NCBI GenBank assembly: GCA_966211815.1
Contig: CBIHOD010000012.1
Span: forward strand, 1 to 64,000
Length of the DNA stretch: 64,000 nt
From: JANPCX01 sp966211815
Lineage (GTDB): Bacteria > Pseudomonadota > Gammaproteobacteria > Burkholderiales > Burkholderiaceae_C
Direction: 5' to 3'
The position numbers were made by a program, and so were the translations under genes. The notes beneath the pieces are model-generated. The model searched no databases. It had not been told where the DNA came from and worked only from the letters and a program-made list of their open reading frames with translations. Every line of letters begins with the position of its first letter. Position 1 is the stretch's first letter. This document shows, in pieces, positions 35,310 to 46,891 of this stretch.

Positions 35310-36059
35310 CTACACCAGCCCTTGCTTGCTGGCCAGCACGGCCGCTTCGGCGCGGCTGGAGACGTTGAGCTTCTTGTAGATCGACTTGATGTGGTCGTTG
35401 ACGGTGAACCACTTGATGCCTGTCAGGCTGGCGATCTCTTTGATGGTGAAGCCTTTGCTCAGGTAGGTGAGCACTTCGGTTTCGCGGGGGGTGAGTTTCT
35501 CGTGGTCCAGCGGCGCGCCGCGGCCCAGCGGCATCGGACGGCTGCTGGAAAATCCCGAAGGCGCCGCCGATTGCGGTTCCGGGCCTGCGCCCGTGGCGCC
35601 GCCCCGGAAGTGCGTCAGCAACCGCCTGGCGATGGCGGGCGACAAAGGCGGCTGCCCCCTGACGATCTTCTGCAGTTCTTCCACCAGCACCTCGAAGCGG
35701 TCTTCCTTGAGCAGGTAGCCGTCGGCGCCGCATTGCAGCGCCGGGAAGAGGTGGTCGTCGTCGGAATACAGGGTGGTCACGATCTTCGTGGCGGGATAAC
35801 CCGCCAGTTCAGCCAGCAGCTCCATGCCGTTGCCGTCGGGCAGTTCGAGGTCCACCAGGATCAGCTTGAACGGATGGCGGGAGGCGTCGGCCGCCTGGAT
35901 GGGCGTCGCGGTCTGCGTGGCCGTGATCTGCTTGCGCGCGGATTCGAGGTCACCGGCCTCGGTGATCGCGATCTCATCGCTGAAACTTTCGCGCACGACA
36001 CGCCCCAGGAAGCCTCGGGCCACCGGGTTGTCTTCAACGATCAGAACCTTGATTTCCAT
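35310..36059 (-). CDS. NarL/FixJ-family response regulator
   Basis: 249 residues: receiver domain with acidic pocket (VLIVEDN), phosphoacceptor Asp70 (LILVDLELPDG), and a LuxR-type HTH (LTPRETEVLTYLSKGFTIKE, KWFTVNDHIKSIYKKLNV). An insert of about 15 residues after the first helix (ITATQTATPIQAADASRHPF) places the Asp unusually far from the N-terminus, and a Gly/Ser/Pro-rich linker of about 35 residues joins the domains. It precedes the cognate kinase in the same transcript. Confidence 0.92.
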   Translation of the reverse strand: MEIKVLIVEDNPVARGFLGRVVRESFSDEIAITEAGDLESARKQITATQTATPIQAADASRHPFKLILVDLELPDGNGMELLAELAGYPATKIVTTLYSDDDHLFPALQCGADGYLLKEDRFEVLVEELQKIVRGQPPLSPAIARRLLTHFRGGATGAGPEPQSAAPSGFSSSRPMPLGRGAPLDHEKLTPRETEVLTYLSKGFTIKEIASLTGIKWFTVNDHIKSIYKKLNVSSRAEAAVLASKQGLV

Positions 36060-36230
36060 GCCGTCGGAGGCTTTCTTTGCGGACTAGGGAGGTGGGCGCG
36101 GGGACGTGAGTGCATGCTAGCAGGCAGGGTGCGCGCCGCACAACCTGGAAACTAGGGGCGTCAGGGCCGATCCGCGCCAGGCTCGCGCCGCTTCCGCGGG
36201 GTGGCCGCAGGGACTGCCTACAATCCGCCG

Positions 36231-36992
36231 ATGCGCATTCTTGTTGCCAATGATGACGGGTATTTGGCGCCCGGCCTGGCCGCCCTGGCCAAGGCTTGCG
36301 AAGGCTTGGGGCATGTGGATGTGGTCGCGCCGGAGCAAAACGCCAGCGGCACGTCCAACTCCCTGACGCTCAACCGGCCCCTGTCGGTCTACACCGCGCC
36401 CAACGGCATCCGGTACATCAACGGCACGCCTTCCGATTGCGTCCATGTGGCCCTCACGGGACTGCTCGACCAGCGGCCGGACCTGGTGGTCTCGGGCATC
36501 AACCAAGGCGCGAACATGGGCGACGACACGCTGTATTCCGGCACGGTGGCGGCGGCCATGGAGGGTTACCTTTTCGGCATCCCCGCGATCGCCTTCTCTC
36601 AGACGGAAAAGGGCTGGGGCCACCTGGACGCGGCCTCCCGCGCCGTGCGCCTCCTGATCCAGCAAGTCATCCAGTCGCCGCCGGCGGCCGGGCCTTGGTT
36701 GTTGAACGTGAACATCCCCAACAGCGCGGATGCGGACCGGCTGCCCCGCCGCGTCACGAGGCTGGGCCGGCGCCACGCCAGCGAGCCGGTGATCCGGCAG
36801 ACCAGCCCGCGCGGCGAGACGCTTTATTGGATCGGCTCCGCGGGCAATGCGCGAGAGGCGGGGGAGGGGACCGACTTCCACGCCGCGGCCAGCGGCTGGG
36901 TGTCCATCACGCCGCTGCAGGTCGACCTGACCGACCACGGCCGCCTGCCCGACTGGGCCGGTTGGGAAGCGGCCCAGCCGCGGCCAGCCTGA
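36231..36992 (+). CDS. surE: 5'/3'-nucleotidase SurE
   Basis: 253-residue survival protein that dephosphorylates nucleoside monophosphates. Metal-binding start MRILVANDDGYLAPG (Asp8, Asp9), then VVAPEQNASGTSNSLTLNRP, the GTPSDCVHVAL motif and VSGINQGANMGDDTLYSGTV. First of a surE-pcm-nlpD series, with a gap of only 8 bases to pcm. It is divergent from the response regulator gene. Confidence 0.96.
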   Translation: MRILVANDDGYLAPGLAALAKACEGLGHVDVVAPEQNASGTSNSLTLNRPLSVYTAPNGIRYINGTPSDCVHVALTGLLDQRPDLVVSGINQGANMGDDTLYSGTVAAAMEGYLFGIPAIAFSQTEKGWGHLDAASRAVRLLIQQVIQSPPAAGPWLLNVNIPNSADADRLPRRVTRLGRRHASEPVIRQTSPRGETLYWIGSAGNAREAGEGTDFHAAASGWVSITPLQVDLTDHGRLPDWAGWEAAQPRPA

Positions 36993-37000
36993 CCGCCGAC

Positions 37001-37918
37001 ATGAGCAACAACGCACCGCCGCGCCCGCCTTCGAAATTCCCGCTGCGTCTGGAGCAGACCGCGCCGCGCCGCGTCGTCGCCGTGCAGTCTTCCGTCCCAG
37101 CCCCAGCCCCAGGCCCAGCCCCGGGCCCAGCCTCCGCGCCACAGGCCCAGCATCGGCAGGTTCTACGTCCGCAGGCGCCGCTGGCCCACGCCGCGCTGTC
37201 GGCCCGGTCCGCCGCGCGGCCTACCGGGATCGGGATGGATTCGCTCGATGTCCGCCGCCGCATGGTGGGCAAGCTGCAACGCGGCGGCCTGAGGCACCCC
37301 GCGGTGCTCGCCGCCTTCGAAGCCGTCCCGCGGCACGCCTTCGTCGACGCGGCGCTGGTGACCCAGGCCTACGAGGACACCAGCCTGCCGATCGGCCACG
37401 GGCAGACGATTTCCAAGCCGTCGGTGGTGGGGCGCATGATCGAACTGTTGATGGAGGGCGCGAATGCCCACGCCGCGGGACAGGCGCAGAGCGCCCAGCC
37501 GCTGGGTCGCGTGCTGGAGATCGGCACCGGCTGCGGCTACCAGGCGGCGCTGCTGTCGCTGTTGTCCAGGAGCGTCATGTCGGTCGAGCGGCTCAAGCCC
37601 TTGCACGACAAGGCGCGGGAGAACCTGGCTCCCCTGCGCAGCGGCAACCTGCGCCTCATCTACGGCGACGGCATGCTCGGCCACCCACCCAACGCGCCCT
37701 ACGACAGCATCATCGCCGCGGCCGGCGGCGAGGCGTTGCCGCAAGCGTGGCTATCGCAACTGGCCGTCGGCGGCCGCCTGGTGGCGCCGGTCGTCCAGGC
37801 GGGGCCGGGCGGCGCCGCGCGCCAGGCGCTGATGGTGCTCGACCGCACGCCGGACGGCGTGCGGCAGCAGGTACTGGAAGCGGTCTTGTTCGTCCCCCTA
37901 AAATCCGGCCTTGTCTAG
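37001..37918 (+). CDS. pcm: protein-L-isoaspartate O-methyltransferase
   Basis: 305-residue repair enzyme that methylates isoaspartyl residues of aged proteins using SAM. The catalytic domain (about residues 85-305) has the pre-motif GHGQTISKP and motif I VLEIGTGCGYQAALLS, then YDSIIAAAGGEALP. The first 80 residues are an Ala/Pro/Arg-rich, low-complexity extension (with a run of Pro-Ala-Pro-Gly) not found in the E. coli enzyme (208 residues). ATG at 37001 follows surE by 8 bases; an internal start near Met 79 (GIGMDSLDVRR) would give the core domain alone and cannot be excluded. Confidence 0.92.
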   Translation: MSNNAPPRPPSKFPLRLEQTAPRRVVAVQSSVPAPAPGPAPGPASAPQAQHRQVLRPQAPLAHAALSARSAARPTGIGMDSLDVRRRMVGKLQRGGLRHPAVLAAFEAVPRHAFVDAALVTQAYEDTSLPIGHGQTISKPSVVGRMIELLMEGANAHAAGQAQSAQPLGRVLEIGTGCGYQAALLSLLSRSVMSVERLKPLHDKARENLAPLRSGNLRLIYGDGMLGHPPNAPYDSIIAAAGGEALPQAWLSQLAVGGRLVAPVVQAGPGGAARQALMVLDRTPDGVRQQVLEAVLFVPLKSGLV

Positions 37919-37920
37919 TG

Positions 37921-38073
37921 TGGTGTCCCGCAGATAACCGACAAATGGAATCGATGGATTGCAAGCCAGGGCAAGGCGCAAACCGCAGCGATGCCAGGGG
38001 GTATCGCGAGGATTTGCAACGCGGCCCCGGCTTGCAAGACACGATTCCATCGGCAGTTATCTGCGGGACACCA
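37921..38073. repeat. 153-bp palindromic repeat (MITE/REP-like) between pcm and nlpD
   Basis: The element begins TGGTGTCCCGCAGATAAC (37921-37938) and ends with its exact reverse complement GTTATCTGCGGGACACCA (38056-38073). Inside, ATGGAATCG on the left matches CGATTCCAT on the right, and TTGCAAGCC matches GGCTTGCAA, so the arms extend imperfectly for 45-50 bases; GCAAACCG...GCGAT also pairs roughly with ATCGC...TTTGC. The whole can fold into one long hairpin. It has no protein-coding capacity of its own. Terminal symmetry and small size are those of miniature inverted-repeat elements or large REP-like repeats. Confidence 0.85.
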
Positions 38074-38117
38074 AACCAGCGCCTGTCGCGATATGCGATA
38101 TGAGTCACCCCCTGCGC

Positions 38118-38210
38118 GGCGCCGCCCATCCGGCGCGATCCAGGCGCCAAGCGCAACCGGGTGGGCCCAGTGAGTATTTGCAACGGCGTGTTCGCCTGAT
38201 GGGCGGCGCC
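38118..38210. repeat. second palindromic element before nlpD
   Basis: GGCGCCGCCCATC (38118-38130) and GATGGGCGGCGCC (38198-38210) are exact inverted repeats of 13 bp. The centre holds TGGGCCCA, itself a palindrome, and GTATTTGCAACGGCG, which resembles GGATTTGCAACGCGG inside the adjacent 153-bp element. The two may be related or jointly dispersed. Together with the first element they fill most of the 414-base gap between pcm and nlpD. Confidence 0.65.
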
Positions 38211-38332
38211 ACCTGGAGGGCTGCAGCGGCATGGGGGGCGTCGCGCCACCGCGGCCTTTGGTCGGGCGGCGAATCCGTCGTCACGCGCTCAGCGGTCCGT
38301 ACCTTTTGCTGCCCCGGCGCAGGGGTGATTCC

Positions 38333-39310
38333 ATGCCAACAGACAACCCTAAAGAAGAAAGCGTTTTTCCAGTGAAAGCCTTTGCGACCTCCCGTTCAGC
38401 CCGCTCGCTCGCGCCGGCCTTGTTCGCCCTTCCCGTCGCCCTGGTCCTGGCCGGTTGCGCTTCCAGCGGCCACAAGGCGCCTGTCGAGGAGCGCGGAGTG
38501 GCGGGCCGCACCCCTGCTGCGGCGCCGGCCGCCGCACCGGCGGCGCCCTCCTCGCCGGCAGAGGCCGCCAGCAAACCCCTGCCCGGCGTGGAAAACACCG
38601 GAAAGCCGGGCTACTACACGATCAAACCCGGCGACACCTTGATCCGCGTCGGGCTGGAGCAGGGGCAGAACTGGAAAGACCTCGTCAAGTGGAACAACTT
38701 GGAAAACCCGAACCTCATCGAGGTCGGCCAGGTGATCCGGGTCGTCCCGCCGGGTGTCGAACCTGCCGTGGGCACGCCCGGCACGCGGCCGGTGAGTTCG
38801 GCCAAGGTCGAGACCAAACCCCTGGATTCCAAGCCGGCGGCGGCCGCCGCGGCGGCCTCGTCGCCGGTGGCGGCATCGGCTCCCGCGGCGCCGCCACCGG
38901 CGGCTCCGCCGGCGCCTGCGCCCGCGAGCCGCGAAGGCGACGATGACGTGAATTGGCAATGGCCCGCCAGCGGTTCCGTGCTGTCCCAGTTCGACGAAGG
39001 CCGGACCAAGGGCCTGGCCATCGCCGGCAAGGCCGGCGACCCGGTGCTGGCGGCCGCCGACGGGCGCGTCGTCTACGCGGGCTCCGGTCTGCGGGGCTAC
39101 GGCAACCTGGTCATCATCAAGCACAACAACACGTACCTGACGGCCTACGCCCACAACCAGAGCCTGCTGGTGAAGGAAGACCAGGTCGTGCGCCGCGGGC
39201 AGAAGATCGCCGAGATGGGCTCGTCCGACTCGGAGCGCGTCCAGCTCCATTTCGAAATACGCAAGCAGGGCAAGCCGATCGACCCGTCGAAGCTGCTCCC
39301 TTCGCGCTGA
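38333..39310 (+). CDS. nlpD: LysM/M23 lipoprotein NlpD (amidase activator)
   Basis: 325 residues. A lipoprotein signal with lipobox VLAGC (Cys42), an Ala/Pro-rich linker, a LysM domain (YYTIKPGDTLIRVGLEQGQN ... NLIEVGQVIRVVP), another Ala/Pro linker and a C-terminal LytM/M23 domain with GDPVLAAADGRVVYAGSGLR and NNTYLTAYAHNQSLL. The zinc-binding histidine/aspartate motif is lost (TKGLAIAG in place of H-x3-D), as in E. coli NlpD, so it probably activates AmiC-type amidases rather than cutting peptidoglycan. ATG at 38333 has a good ribosome site (AGGGGTG); GTG at 38372 would give a shorter signal peptide. Confidence 0.93.
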   Translation: MPTDNPKEESVFPVKAFATSRSARSLAPALFALPVALVLAGCASSGHKAPVEERGVAGRTPAAAPAAAPAAPSSPAEAASKPLPGVENTGKPGYYTIKPGDTLIRVGLEQGQNWKDLVKWNNLENPNLIEVGQVIRVVPPGVEPAVGTPGTRPVSSAKVETKPLDSKPAAAAAAASSPVAASAPAAPPPAAPPAPAPASREGDDDVNWQWPASGSVLSQFDEGRTKGLAIAGKAGDPVLAAADGRVVYAGSGLRGYGNLVIIKHNNTYLTAYAHNQSLLVKEDQVVRRGQKIAEMGSSDSERVQLHFEIRKQGKPIDPSKLLPSR

Positions 39311-39372
39311 CACGGCGCGGCCGGCCGGGCGCTCGACGCGCCGGCGGGTGTTTTCATTCAAGCGATTGGTCC

Positions 39373-40719
39373 ATGACCGCACATGACGAATGGCTGAAGG
39401 TCGAATCCCTCGACCTCGAAGCCCAGGGCGTTGCCCACAACAGCGAAGGCAAAGTGGTCTTCATCGAGGGCGCCTTGCCCGGCGAGGAAGCGCGGGTGTC
39501 CGTGTTCCGGAAGAAAAACAACTGGGAACAGGCCACGCTGCAGGCACTGCGACGCGCGAGCCCGCAGCGCGTCACGCCGGGATGCCGGCATTTCGGCACT
39601 TGCGGCGGCTGCAAGATGCAGCACCTGCATGTGGACTCCCAGGTCGCCAGCAAGCAGCGGGCGGTGGAAGACGCGCTTTGGCACCTCGGCAAGGTCAAGC
39701 CCGAGCGGGTGCTCAGGCCCATCACCGGGCCGGCTTGGGGCTACCGCTTCCGTGCGCGTCTTTCGGTGCGGCACGTGGTCAAGAAAGGGACCGTGCTGGT
39801 CGGTTTCCACGAGCGCAAGTCGAGCTATGTGGCCGACATGGACAGCTGCGAGGTCTTGCCGCCGCACCTGAGCGCGATGCTCGTGCCGCTGCGGCAATTG
39901 ATCGCGGGCATGCAGCAGCGGGACCGCCTGCCGCAGATCGAAGTCGCCGTGGGCAGCGAAGTCACCGCCCTGGTGCTGCGCCACCTGGAGCCGCTGAGCG
40001 ACCACGACATGGGCCTGCTGCGCGACTTCGCGCGCACGCACGGCGTGCAATGGTGGCTTCAGGCCAAGGGCCCCGACACCGTCAAACTGCTGGACGACGC
40101 CGGCCCGCGGCTCGCCTACACCCTGCCCGAGTTCGGCATCACGATGCCGTTCAAGCCCACCGACTTCACCCAGGTGAACCATGAAATCAACCGGGTGCTG
40201 GTCGGCCGCGCCTTGAGGTTGCTGCAGGTCGGCAAGACCGAACGGGTGATCGACTGGTTTTGCGGGCTCGGCAATTTCACGCTGCCGCTGGCGACGCAGG
40301 CGCGCGGCGTGCTCGGCCTGGAAGGCAGCGAAACCCTGGTCGCCCGCGCGCGCGAGAACGCGCAATTCAACGGCGTGGCCGACCGTGCCAGCTTCGCCGC
40401 CCAGAACCTCTTCGAAGTGACGCCCGCCGACCTGTTGGCCCATGGGCACGCCGAGAAATGGCTGGTCGACCCACCGAGGGAAGGGGCCTTTGCCTTGGCC
40501 AAAGCCCTGGCCGACATCCACAACGACCCATCGCTTGCGCCCGGCTACCTGCCGCCCGGGCGCATCGTCTACGTGAGCTGCAACCCCGCCACGCTCGCGC
40601 GGGACGCCGGCCTGCTGGTGCACCAGGCGGGTTACCGCTGCACCGCGGCGGGCGCGGTGAACATGTTCCCGCACACCGCGCATGTGGAAAGCATCGCGGT
40701 GTTCGAGCGCGGCGGCTGA
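39373..40719 (+). CDS. rlmD: 23S rRNA (uracil-1939-C5)-methyltransferase RlmD
   Basis: 448-residue SAM enzyme methylating U1939 of 23S rRNA. It has an N-terminal TRAM domain (VESLDLEAQGVAHNSEGKV), four cysteines binding an iron-sulfur cluster (CRHFGTCGGCKMQH plus DSCEVLP), the SAM motif RVIDWFCGLGNFTLPLA, and the catalytic VSCNPATLARDA. It is the fourth gene in the surE-pcm-nlpD direction, at the place where rpoS stands in many relatives. Confidence 0.95.
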   Translation: MTAHDEWLKVESLDLEAQGVAHNSEGKVVFIEGALPGEEARVSVFRKKNNWEQATLQALRRASPQRVTPGCRHFGTCGGCKMQHLHVDSQVASKQRAVEDALWHLGKVKPERVLRPITGPAWGYRFRARLSVRHVVKKGTVLVGFHERKSSYVADMDSCEVLPPHLSAMLVPLRQLIAGMQQRDRLPQIEVAVGSEVTALVLRHLEPLSDHDMGLLRDFARTHGVQWWLQAKGPDTVKLLDDAGPRLAYTLPEFGITMPFKPTDFTQVNHEINRVLVGRALRLLQVGKTERVIDWFCGLGNFTLPLATQARGVLGLEGSETLVARARENAQFNGVADRASFAAQNLFEVTPADLLAHGHAEKWLVDPPREGAFALAKALADIHNDPSLAPGYLPPGRIVYVSCNPATLARDAGLLVHQAGYRCTAAGAVNMFPHTAHVESIAVFERGG

Positions 40720-40749
40720 GCCCAGGCGCGGATCGGTCGGCGAAAAACA

Positions 40750-40778
40750 AAAGGCCCCGCGATGCGGGGCCTTTTTTT
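40750..40778. terminator. bidirectional intrinsic terminator
   Basis: AAAGGCCCCGC-GAT-GCGGGGCCTTT with A-run upstream and T-run downstream (CTTTTTTT). It lies between convergent rlmD and the BAX-inhibitor-like gene and can end both transcripts. Confidence 0.93.
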
Positions 40779-40803
40779 CCGACCGGGGACGGGCGGGTGA
40801 CGG

Positions 40804-41499
40804 TCAATCGCTGCTGCTGGTCATGCCCAGGATCGCCAGCAGCGACTGGAACACGTTGTAGATGCTCAGGTACACGTGCAGCGTGGCGGTGATGTAGTTG
40901 GTCTCGTAGCCGTCCTGCACCTGCTTCAGGTCGTACAGGATGAAAGCCGAGAAGATGCCGATCGCCAGCACCGACAGCGTGATCATCAGCGGGCCCGATT
41001 GGATGAAGAAGTTCGCGATGCCGGCCACGAGCAGCATGATCGCCCCGATGAACAGCCATTTGCCCATCGCGCTCAGGTCGCGCTTGATGACGGACGACAG
41101 CGTGGCCATGCCCAGGAAGATGACGCCGGTGCCGGCGAACGCCGTCATGATGAGGCTGGCGCCGTTGTTCAGGCCGAGCACCACGCCCACCAGGCGCGAC
41201 AGCATCAGCCCCATGAAGAAGGTGAAGCCGAGCAGGACCGGCACGCCCGCGGCGGAATTCTTGGTCTTCTCGATCGCGAACATGAAGCCGAACGCGCCGG
41301 CCAGGAACACCACCATGCTGACGCCCGGCGACATGGCGCGGGCGATGCCGGTGGCCACGCCGAGCCAGGCGCCCAGCACCGTCGGCACCATGGACAAGGC
41401 CAGCAGCCAATAGGTGTTGCGCAGCACGCGGTTGCGTTGTTCGACGGAAGAGCCATACCCGGAAACCCCGGCGTAGGCGTTTTGCAGGCTTTGGTTCAT
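40804..41499 (-). CDS. BAX inhibitor-1/YccA family membrane protein
   Basis: 231 residues with seven membrane helices. The family signature block is seen in FLAGAFGFMFAIEKTK, GVPVLLGFTFFMGLMLSRLVG and the C-terminal SAFILYDLKQVQDGYETNYI with the conserved Asp pair of the TMBIM calcium-leak fold. E. coli YccA modulates FtsH protease; ftsH is 8 kb away here. The ATG at 41499 was chosen because the region upstream is a short polar, non-conserved-looking extension. It is divergent to the heme-degradation-domain gene. Confidence 0.92.
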   Translation of the reverse strand: MNQSLQNAYAGVSGYGSSVEQRNRVLRNTYWLLALSMVPTVLGAWLGVATGIARAMSPGVSMVVFLAGAFGFMFAIEKTKNSAAGVPVLLGFTFFMGLMLSRLVGVVLGLNNGASLIMTAFAGTGVIFLGMATLSSVIKRDLSAMGKWLFIGAIMLLVAGIANFFIQSGPLMITLSVLAIGIFSAFILYDLKQVQDGYETNYITATLHVYLSIYNVFQSLLAILGMTSSSD

Positions 41500-41572
41500 G
41501 GATTGATACTCCGATAGGGTTGATGCAAACCACTGGCTTGCGACGGCTGATTTTAATTGGCGACTCCGCAAA

Positions 41573-41598
41573 CCATTTCAATTCCATGATGGAAATGG
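41573..41598. promoter_or_regulatory. nested inverted repeat in the divergent intergenic region
   Basis: CCATTTC (41573-41579) with GAAATGG (41592-41598) encloses TTCCAT-G-ATGGAA (41582-41594, sharing the last arm). The region lies between the BAX-inhibitor-like gene and the gene at 41711. It could be an operator; no linked regulator is evident. Confidence 0.4.
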
Positions 41599-41710
41599 CT
41601 GATTCCTTCGCGGCCCTGGGTGGGGCTCTTTTGCGAAAACCGGCGGGAAATCCGAGAAAGGGTTGGGTACAGTTCGGCGACTTCTATTTCGTCATACCGA
41701 GTGAAAACCC

Positions 41711-42118
41711 ATGATTCAAAAACCAGCATTGACCCTCGACGACATCAAGCGCATGGCCGCGGCCTGCGAGCAGGAGGCTTCCAGGAACCAGTGGGCGGTC
41801 ACGTTCGCCATCGTCGACGAGGGCGGCCACTTGCTGTGGCTGCAGCGGCTGGACGGGGCCGCGCCGGTCTCCTCGCACATCGCGCCGGCCAAGGCGAGGA
41901 CGGCGGCGCTGGGCCGGCGGGAAAGCCGGATCTATGAGGAATTGATCAACCAGGGTCGCGTTTCTTTCTTGAGCGCGCCTGAAATCGAGGGGCTGCTCGA
42001 AGGCGGCGTGCCCATCATGGTGCAGGGCCATTGCCTGGGCGCGATCGGGGTGAGCGGCGTGAAATCGACCGAGGATGCCCAAATCGCCAAGGCCGGGATC
42101 GCCGCGCTGGAAGCGTGA
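41711..42118 (+). CDS. GlcG/HbpS-like (haem_degrading domain) protein
   Basis: 135-residue single-domain protein of the GlcG/HbpS family: LDDIKRMAAACEQEA, VTFAIVDEGGHLLWLQRLDG, APAKARTAALGRRES, EGGVPIMVQGHCLGAIGVSG and EDAQIAKAGIAAL. Some homologues bind heme or cobalamin; others sit in propanediol or glycolate operons without a known role. No signal peptide, so cytoplasmic here. It precedes the carAB region by 222 bases and shows no clear functional link with it. Confidence 0.85.
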   Translation: MIQKPALTLDDIKRMAAACEQEASRNQWAVTFAIVDEGGHLLWLQRLDGAAPVSSHIAPAKARTAALGRRESRIYEELINQGRVSFLSAPEIEGLLEGGVPIMVQGHCLGAIGVSGVKSTEDAQIAKAGIAALEA

Positions 42119-42190
42119 AATCTCCGGGCGGAAGGCCGCCGCGGAGGCATCGGAAGGGCTGGCGGGGCTGCTAAAAGCGGGCCGGTCGGC

Positions 42191-42196
42191 TATACT
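42191..42196 (+). promoter_or_regulatory. possible -10 (TATACT) of the carAB operon
   Basis: TATACT lies 145 bases upstream of carA. There is no convincing -35 at the proper spacing (CTGCTA at 42168-42173). The rest of the 222-base gap before carA shows no other clear signal, apart from GGAG at 42331-42334, which serves as the carA ribosome site. Confidence 0.35.
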
Positions 42197-42340
42197 TGAC
42201 GGGTTTACCCGCAACCACCCGCCCTGCTCGAAACCCACCGCAGTTTCCTCCACCGGACTCATGCCAGGACGGCGCCCGATGTCACCCCCGACATGGCGCC
42301 CGACGAGGCCGAGCTGGGCGCGCACAAACCGGAGATTCCC

Positions 42341-43495
42341 GTGCTGCCCGTTCTGCCTCCCGCCCTGCTTGCACTCGCAGACGGCACCATCTTTCAGGGC
42401 ACTTCCATCGGCGCTCCTGGCCACACCGTCGGCGAAGTCGTGTTCAACACGTCGCTGACCGGTTACCAGGAAATCCTCACCGACCCCAGCTACTGCCGCC
42501 AGATCGTCACCCTGACGTATCCGCACATCGGCAACACGGGCGTGAACGATGAAGACGTCGAAGCCTCGAAGGTCCATGCTGCCGGCCTGATCATCAAAAA
42601 CCTGCCTTTGCTGGCCTCCAACTTCCGCATGGGGCTGACGCTTTCGGCCTACCTCGACCGCGAAGGCACGGTCGCGATCGCCGACATCGACACCCGCCGC
42701 CTGACGCGCGTCCTGCGCACCACCGGCGCGCAGAACGGCTGCATCGTCAGCTTCCCCGCGGGGCACGCCGTCAGCGCCGCCGACATCGCCGACGCGGTGG
42801 CCAAGGCCAAGGCCGCGCCCAGCATGACGGGCCTGGACCTGGCCAAAGTGGTGTCCCAGAAGGAAACCACGCTCTGGACGGAATCGGAATGGACCCTGGG
42901 CAGCGGCTACGGCCGGCAGGAGTCGCCCCGCTTCCACGTGGTGGCCTACGACTACGGCGTCAAGCGCAACATCCTGCGCATGTTGGCCAGCCGCGGCTGC
43001 AAGGTCACCGTCGTGCCCGCCCAGACGCCTGCGGCTGAGGTGCTCAAGCTCAAGCCCGACGGCATCTTCCTGAGCAACGGCCCGGGCGACCCCGAACCCT
43101 GCGATTACGCCATCGCCGCCACGCGCGAGCTGATCGACACCGGCACGCCCACCTTCGGCATCTGCCTGGGTCACCAGATCATGGCGCTGGCCTCCGGCGC
43201 CAGGACCTTCAAGATGAAGTTCGGCCACCACGGCGCCAACCACCCGGTGAAAGACCTCGACAACGGCCGCGTCAGCATCACCAGCCAGAACCACGGCTTC
43301 GCGGTCGACGAGAAGTCGCTGCCGGCCAACCTGCGCGCCACCCACGTCTCGCTCTTCGACGGCACCTTGCAAGGCCTGGCCCGCACCGATCGACCTGCTT
43401 TCTGCTTCCAAGGCCACCCGGAGGCCTCGCCCGGACCCCATGACATCGGCTACCTGTTCGACCGCTTCATCGCGCTAATGGAGAAAAAAGTATGA
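42341..43495 (+). CDS. carA: carbamoyl phosphate synthase small subunit
   Basis: 384-residue glutaminase subunit delivering ammonia to CarB for arginine and pyrimidine synthesis. It has the N-terminal LADGTIFQGTSIG, the TNIGNTGVNDEDVE-like block, and the class I glutamine amidotransferase triad: nucleophilic cysteine in TFGICLGHQIM, and His/Glu in FQGHPEASPGP. GTG at 42341 sits 7 bases after GGAG and gives the family start and length (E. coli 382); longer upstream frames add unlike sequence. Confidence 0.96.
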   Translation: MLPVLPPALLALADGTIFQGTSIGAPGHTVGEVVFNTSLTGYQEILTDPSYCRQIVTLTYPHIGNTGVNDEDVEASKVHAAGLIIKNLPLLASNFRMGLTLSAYLDREGTVAIADIDTRRLTRVLRTTGAQNGCIVSFPAGHAVSAADIADAVAKAKAAPSMTGLDLAKVVSQKETTLWTESEWTLGSGYGRQESPRFHVVAYDYGVKRNILRMLASRGCKVTVVPAQTPAAEVLKLKPDGIFLSNGPGDPEPCDYAIAATRELIDTGTPTFGICLGHQIMALASGARTFKMKFGHHGANHPVKDLDNGRVSITSQNHGFAVDEKSLPANLRATHVSLFDGTLQGLARTDRPAFCFQGHPEASPGPHDIGYLFDRFIALMEKKV

Positions 43496-43526
43496 GCCCC
43501 CACGTTTGCGGCTGCGCCGCTGCACT

Positions 43527-43562
43527 GCCCCCCGAGGGGGCGCACGCCGCCCTTGGGGCGGC
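43527..43562. repeat. double hairpin repeat between carA and carB
   Basis: GCCCCC-CGA-GGGGGC (43527-43541) followed by GCCGCCC-TTG-GGGCGGC (43546-43562). The two perfect hairpins fill most of the 84-base gap and are set in TGCGGCTGCGCC-type sequence. I recall similar short extragenic repeats in Comamonadaceae genomes, which would make this a dispersed element; without a T-run it is not an intrinsic terminator. Confidence 0.6.
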
Positions 43563-43579
43563 CCGGCGGGAGGCGTGCC

Positions 43580-46864
<3,285 letters not shown>

Positions 46865-46891
46865 ACTCGTCCCATTGTTCGATGTACCAGC

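Noticed and set aside
37919..38332. Short reading frames in the pcm-nlpD gap
   Set aside because: They arise from the symmetric repeat sequence on both strands and lack start signals.
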